Shown here one piece after another: positions 22,634 through 25,112 of a stretch of DNA of 25,112 nt. Source of the stretch: CAYLXN01 sp964586855 (GTDB taxonomy: Bacteria > Patescibacteriota > Saccharimonadia > Saccharimonadales > Saccharimonadaceae); the NCBI GenBank assembly GCA_964586855.1, contig CAZPHO010000011.1:1-25112 (forward strand), in the 5' to 3' direction. Numbering within the stretch: position 1 is the stretch's first letter; each line of letters begins with the position of its first letter. Below the pieces are notes generated by a model. That model searched no databases. It had not been told where the DNA came from and worked only from the letters and a program-made list of their open reading frames with translations. Position numbers and translations under genes: made by a program.

Positions 22634-22974
22634 TCAGCCACCAAATTATACGCTAAACGCAAAAAATCTTTAAGCTGCTCGGTCTCAACTTGGCCGCTGT
22701 CAATCACCCGAATCCAAGTTTTGCTATCCATAATTTTTGATGGTAGAATCGACTCATAATCAGCTTGTAGCTTCTGACTGAGTTGCCAATCGGAAGCAAT
22801 ATCAATTAGCAGTGGCGTGCTGTGCCGTTTAATAATTGCAAAAATCGTCAAGTCACTAGGTAAATCTAAATCAGTTCGCCGATAAACTTCATAGCCAGAC
22901 AACCGTTCCAAGTCGAGTTCGACTTCACCCAAATCAAGCAAAAATTGGTGATATTCAGGATAATTATTGACCAC
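22630..22974 (-). CDS. MmcQ/YjbR-family (CyaY-like fold) protein
   Basis: The 114 residues match the YjbR/MmcQ pattern: FAIIKRHSTPLLIDIAS in the middle strand region, then LQADYESILPSKIMDSKTWIRV, equivalent to the family's Y..v.PS..MnkkhW..v, and LKDFLRLAYNLV at the end, equivalent to the SY.LV helix. Members are small cytoplasmic proteins with a double-wing fold; DNA binding has been proposed and no enzymatic role is established. Translation starts at GTG 22974, with AGGAG (22981-22985) 6 nt upstream. This lies inside the end of orn, giving an 11-nt overlap. It is the last gene of argS-orn-yjbR and ends convergently against the 21674 gene with overlapping stop codons. Confidence 0.75.
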   Translation of the reverse strand: MVNNYPEYHQFLLDLGEVELDLERLSGYEVYRRTDLDLPSDLTIFAIIKRHSTPLLIDIASDWQLSQKLQADYESILPSKIMDSKTWIRVIDSGQVETEQLKDFLRLAYNLVAD

Positions 22975-23536
22975 GTTTTACTCCTACATATTGCAAAAAA
23001 TATTTCAACTCAGCAATACTGCCCCGAATATCCTCCAAGGCTCGGTGATTTTCAGGCTTAGGGTAAGCTTTACCCAGTGCCGCTTCAAAATAAACTTTCC
23101 AAGCACTAACATCCAGCATTCGATAGTGCAAATAGTGACTAATTTCAGGTAGTTGCTGGTCGATAAAAGCCCGATCGGCTCGAATCGTATTGCCGCCAAG
23201 AACGATATTGCTAGCTGGCGCATCCAGCTCAAATTGCTGCTTGATGAAAGTCTCTAACTGCCGAACAAAATCAACTGGCTCTAGACCATGTTGGTTTTGA
23301 GTCAGTAGCTGATCTCGAGTTCCAGGCTGAGTTAACCAAAATGAATTGGCAGCTATCGCCTGCTGCAAGTCTGACTCAGCTTGCTTCATCACCAATTCAA
23401 TCGTCGCCAGCTCCTTCAGCTGCCAATCAGTCACGATCGCTGCCAATTCCAAAATTAAATCTCGATCAGGATCAAGTCCGGTCATTTCCATATCAATCCA
23501 CAAAATTTTTTGTTTATTAATTTCAGACTTAGCCAT
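22964..23536 (-). CDS. orn: Oligoribonuclease (DEDDh 3'-5' exoribonuclease)
   Basis: Orn degrades 2-5 nt RNA fragments left by PNPase and other nucleases. The 190 residues have normal length and motifs: WIDMEMTGLD with Asp15 and Glu17, GNTIRADRAFI with Asp121, YRMLDVSAWK, and HRALEDIRGSIAELKYF with His164 and Asp169 (HX4D). All DEDDh residues are present, so the enzyme should be active. The start overlaps the argS stop by 1 nt (TAATG). In this window it complements pnp and may explain why the NrnA-like DHH protein next to truB could lose its active site. Confidence 0.95.
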   Translation of the reverse strand: MAKSEINKQKILWIDMEMTGLDPDRDLILELAAIVTDWQLKELATIELVMKQAESDLQQAIAANSFWLTQPGTRDQLLTQNQHGLEPVDFVRQLETFIKQQFELDAPASNIVLGGNTIRADRAFIDQQLPEISHYLHYRMLDVSAWKVYFEAALGKAYPKPENHRALEDIRGSIAELKYFLQYVGVKRGQ

Positions 23537-25112
23537 TACATTTTCTCCAGTGGCTCAATGCCCAAAATCTCTAGCCCAGTGGCCAAAGTTTGCTGGTAAC
23601 GCTCAACTAATTGCCTCCGAATTGCCTGTCGGTCCGAACCAATAATCGGAGCTGACTCGTAGAAACGATTGAACTCTTGGGCTAATTCATACAAATAAGT
23701 GCAAACCAAATGCGGCAAGAAGCCTCGAGCTGCCGCTTCGACTACCGTGTTAAAACCAATCAACTTAACCGCTAGCGTCCGCTCGGCTGCGTCAAAATCG
23801 AACTGATTGGCGGGCGCCTCAACAGCTGGTATCTTAGCCAACACCGAACAAGCTCGAGCGTGAGCATATTGCAAATACGGTCCGCTGTTGCCAGTTAAGC
23901 TAACTGATTCTTCGGGTTCATAAATCAAATCACCACCAATTCGCACTTTGAGAAATGAATATTTAACCGCCCCAAGAGCAACTGCGGCGTTGGCTTGTTT
24001 GTTTTGCTGAATTTGCGCCTGCTCAGCCGCATCTAGCACATCAACCGCCCTGAGAAAGTTTCCCATGCGACTACTCATTTTTTCGCCGCCAGCCAACTTG
24101 ACCATCCCATGCGTAATATGAGTCGTGGCGGTCGACAGCTCTGGCGCAAACTGCTCCAGCGCCTTTAGCATCACTTCCATATATTGCTTCTGCTCATCAG
24201 CGGTAATAATAATCGACTTGTCATAATGATAATCATCATACTTAGTAAAAGCCAAACCGATGTCTTTTGCCTCATAAGTCGGTAAGCCTTGTTTGTTGAT
24301 GAACACTCGAGTGTGTAAACCAAATTTCTCACCCTCAAACACCACCGCCCCATCTGATTCGGTGAAAGTCTGGCCAATTTGAGCCTTGACTTCGCTTAAA
24401 CCACGCTCGGCCACCGCACTTTCAGGGTAAAACTTGTCGAATTCAACCCCAATCCGCCGATAAAAATCTTTAAAATAATCGTAACTCCAGTCTCGAGTCT
24501 GCCAATAAATCTGCGCCAACGGCGACTGGTGATCATCGGTTTGTGAAATAGTATAAATTTGCTGGTTTAACTGGCGAATTTCCGCTTCCGCCTGGTCATC
24601 ATCCTCAAATGCCTGCGAACCTTCGACATAGCGCCCTGCTAGCCAATCGGATCGCTCAGTCTCTGGAACTTGTGCCAATCCATCTGGCAGCTCACCGCCC
24701 AAAGCTTGGATTATCGCCCACATCGTCTTACCAACATGCAACCCCACATCGCCACCAAAATTCAGCCGATAAACTCGCCCGCCCGTCGCTTCAATCAAAT
24801 TAGCAATTGCCTGACCAACCACGCTAGTATACAAGTGTCCAGCGTGCAAAACTTTAAACGGATTGGGGTCAGAAAACTCACACACCACTGTTTGGTTAGT
24901 ATAAATTGGCTCCGTTTCACTAGTCCATAGCTCGGCGATCGCCTGTTCAGACAGCCGCAAGTTGATAAAACCCGGTCCAGCCACGCTCGCCTCAGCGACC
25001 AGTGGCTGCTCAGCCAACTGCTCAACAATTTGCTCCGCAATTTGGCGCGGAGCTAGCTTCAGCTCACCCGCTAACTGCATCGCCACGTTGGTCGCCAGGT
25101 CACCAAACTCAG
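23536..25112 (-). CDS. argS: Arginyl-tRNA synthetase, N-terminus cut by the window edge
   Basis: This class I synthetase charges tRNA-Arg. The frame is open to the right edge, and 524 residues are visible, starting EFGDLATNVAMQLAGEL, which matches the end of the N-terminal domain of ArgRS; only the first few tens of residues are missing. The class I signature is SDPNPFKVLHAGHLY (HAGH in place of HIGH), and the KMSKS-like loop reads GGEKMSSRMGN. The C-terminal DALR anticodon-binding domain begins near SGPYLQYAHARACSVL. The gene heads (or lies within) the argS-orn-yjbR operon and overlaps orn by 1 nt. Any start codon or promoter lies outside the window; an in-frame GTG at 25086 is not the true start. 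Confidence 0.96.
   Translation of the reverse strand, partial: EFGDLATNVAMQLAGELKLAPRQIAEQIVEQLAEQPLVAEASVAGPGFINLRLSEQAIAELWTSETEPIYTNQTVVCEFSDPNPFKVLHAGHLYTSVVGQAIANLIEATGGRVYRLNFGGDVGLHVGKTMWAIIQALGGELPDGLAQVPETERSDWLAGRYVEGSQAFEDDDQAEAEIRQLNQQIYTISQTDDHQSPLAQIYWQTRDWSYDYFKDFYRRIGVEFDKFYPESAVAERGLSEVKAQIGQTFTESDGAVVFEGEKFGLHTRVFINKQGLPTYEAKDIGLAFTKYDDYHYDKSIIITADEQKQYMEVMLKALEQFAPELSTATTHITHGMVKLAGGEKMSSRMGNFLRAVDVLDAAEQAQIQQNKQANAAVALGAVKYSFLKVRIGGDLIYEPEESVSLTGNSGPYLQYAHARACSVLAKIPAVEAPANQFDFDAAERTLAVKLIGFNTVVEAAARGFLPHLVCTYLYELAQEFNRFYESAPIIGSDRQAIRRQLVERYQQTLATGLEILGIEPLEKM

Noticed and set aside
1..25112. CRISPR arrays, tRNA or rRNA genes, insertion sequences
   Set aside because: Reading both strands I saw no regularly spaced repeats, no cloverleaf-like sequences and no transposase motifs; a covariance-model scan would settle tRNAs.

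Overview
The window looks like chromosome of a small-genome Patescibacteria (CPR) organism, most likely Candidatus Saccharibacteria (TM7). This is inferred from the genes, since no rRNA is present. The grounds are compact, mostly minus-strand operons with 1-nt stop/start overlaps; divergent housekeeping proteins (a DnaG without zinc ligands, a family 4 uracil-DNA glycosylase without cysteines, a DHH protein without its catalytic motif); large Pro/Gln/Ala-rich membrane proteins; and TGA used as an ordinary stop, which argues against the TGA-recoding CPR lineages. No tRNA, rRNA, CRISPR array or insertion sequence was seen.

Layout. 1-1463 (minus): a partial nucleotidyltransferase-like gene, then a family 4 UDG. 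1596-1976 (plus): orphan gene A. 2029-11675 (minus): an altered form of the common DHH(nrnA)-truB-rpsO-pnp cluster. Here the DHH protein is degenerate, a 1231-residue membrane protein ending in a VanY-like M15 peptidase sits between truB and rpsO, and orphan gene B (4376-4702, plus) sits between rpsO and pnp. 11869-12261 (plus): rpsT with a histone-like tail. 12308-14726 (minus): an exported protein-mutM-holA operon. 14775-17363 (minus): polA. 17440-17944 (minus): a frameshifted membrane-anchored gene. 18005-21619 (minus): a sigma operon, dnaG-rpoD-polytopic membrane protein. 21674-22633 (plus): a proline-rich single-pass membrane protein. 22630-25112 (minus): argS (partial)-orn-yjbR-like.

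How the genes fit together. The content is replication and repair (dnaG, holA, polA, mutM, udg), RNA turnover and translation (pnp, orn, truB, rpsO, rpsT, argS) and the housekeeping sigma factor, interspersed with lineage-specific envelope proteins. Orn is intact while the NrnA-like DHH protein appears dead, so nanoRNA degradation probably falls to Orn.

The most notable signals are: (1) seven genes whose -10 box lies only 6-8 nt before the ATG with no Shine-Dalgarno, predicting leaderless mRNAs; (2) orphan genes A and B, which encode unrelated proteins but share a -35 box, a leader motif, an AGGAGG site and AGA/AGG-rich codon use; (3) loss of every metal ligand in DnaG's zinc domain and of every Fe-S cysteine in the UDG; (4) a long hairpin in the pnp leader abutting its ribosome-binding site.
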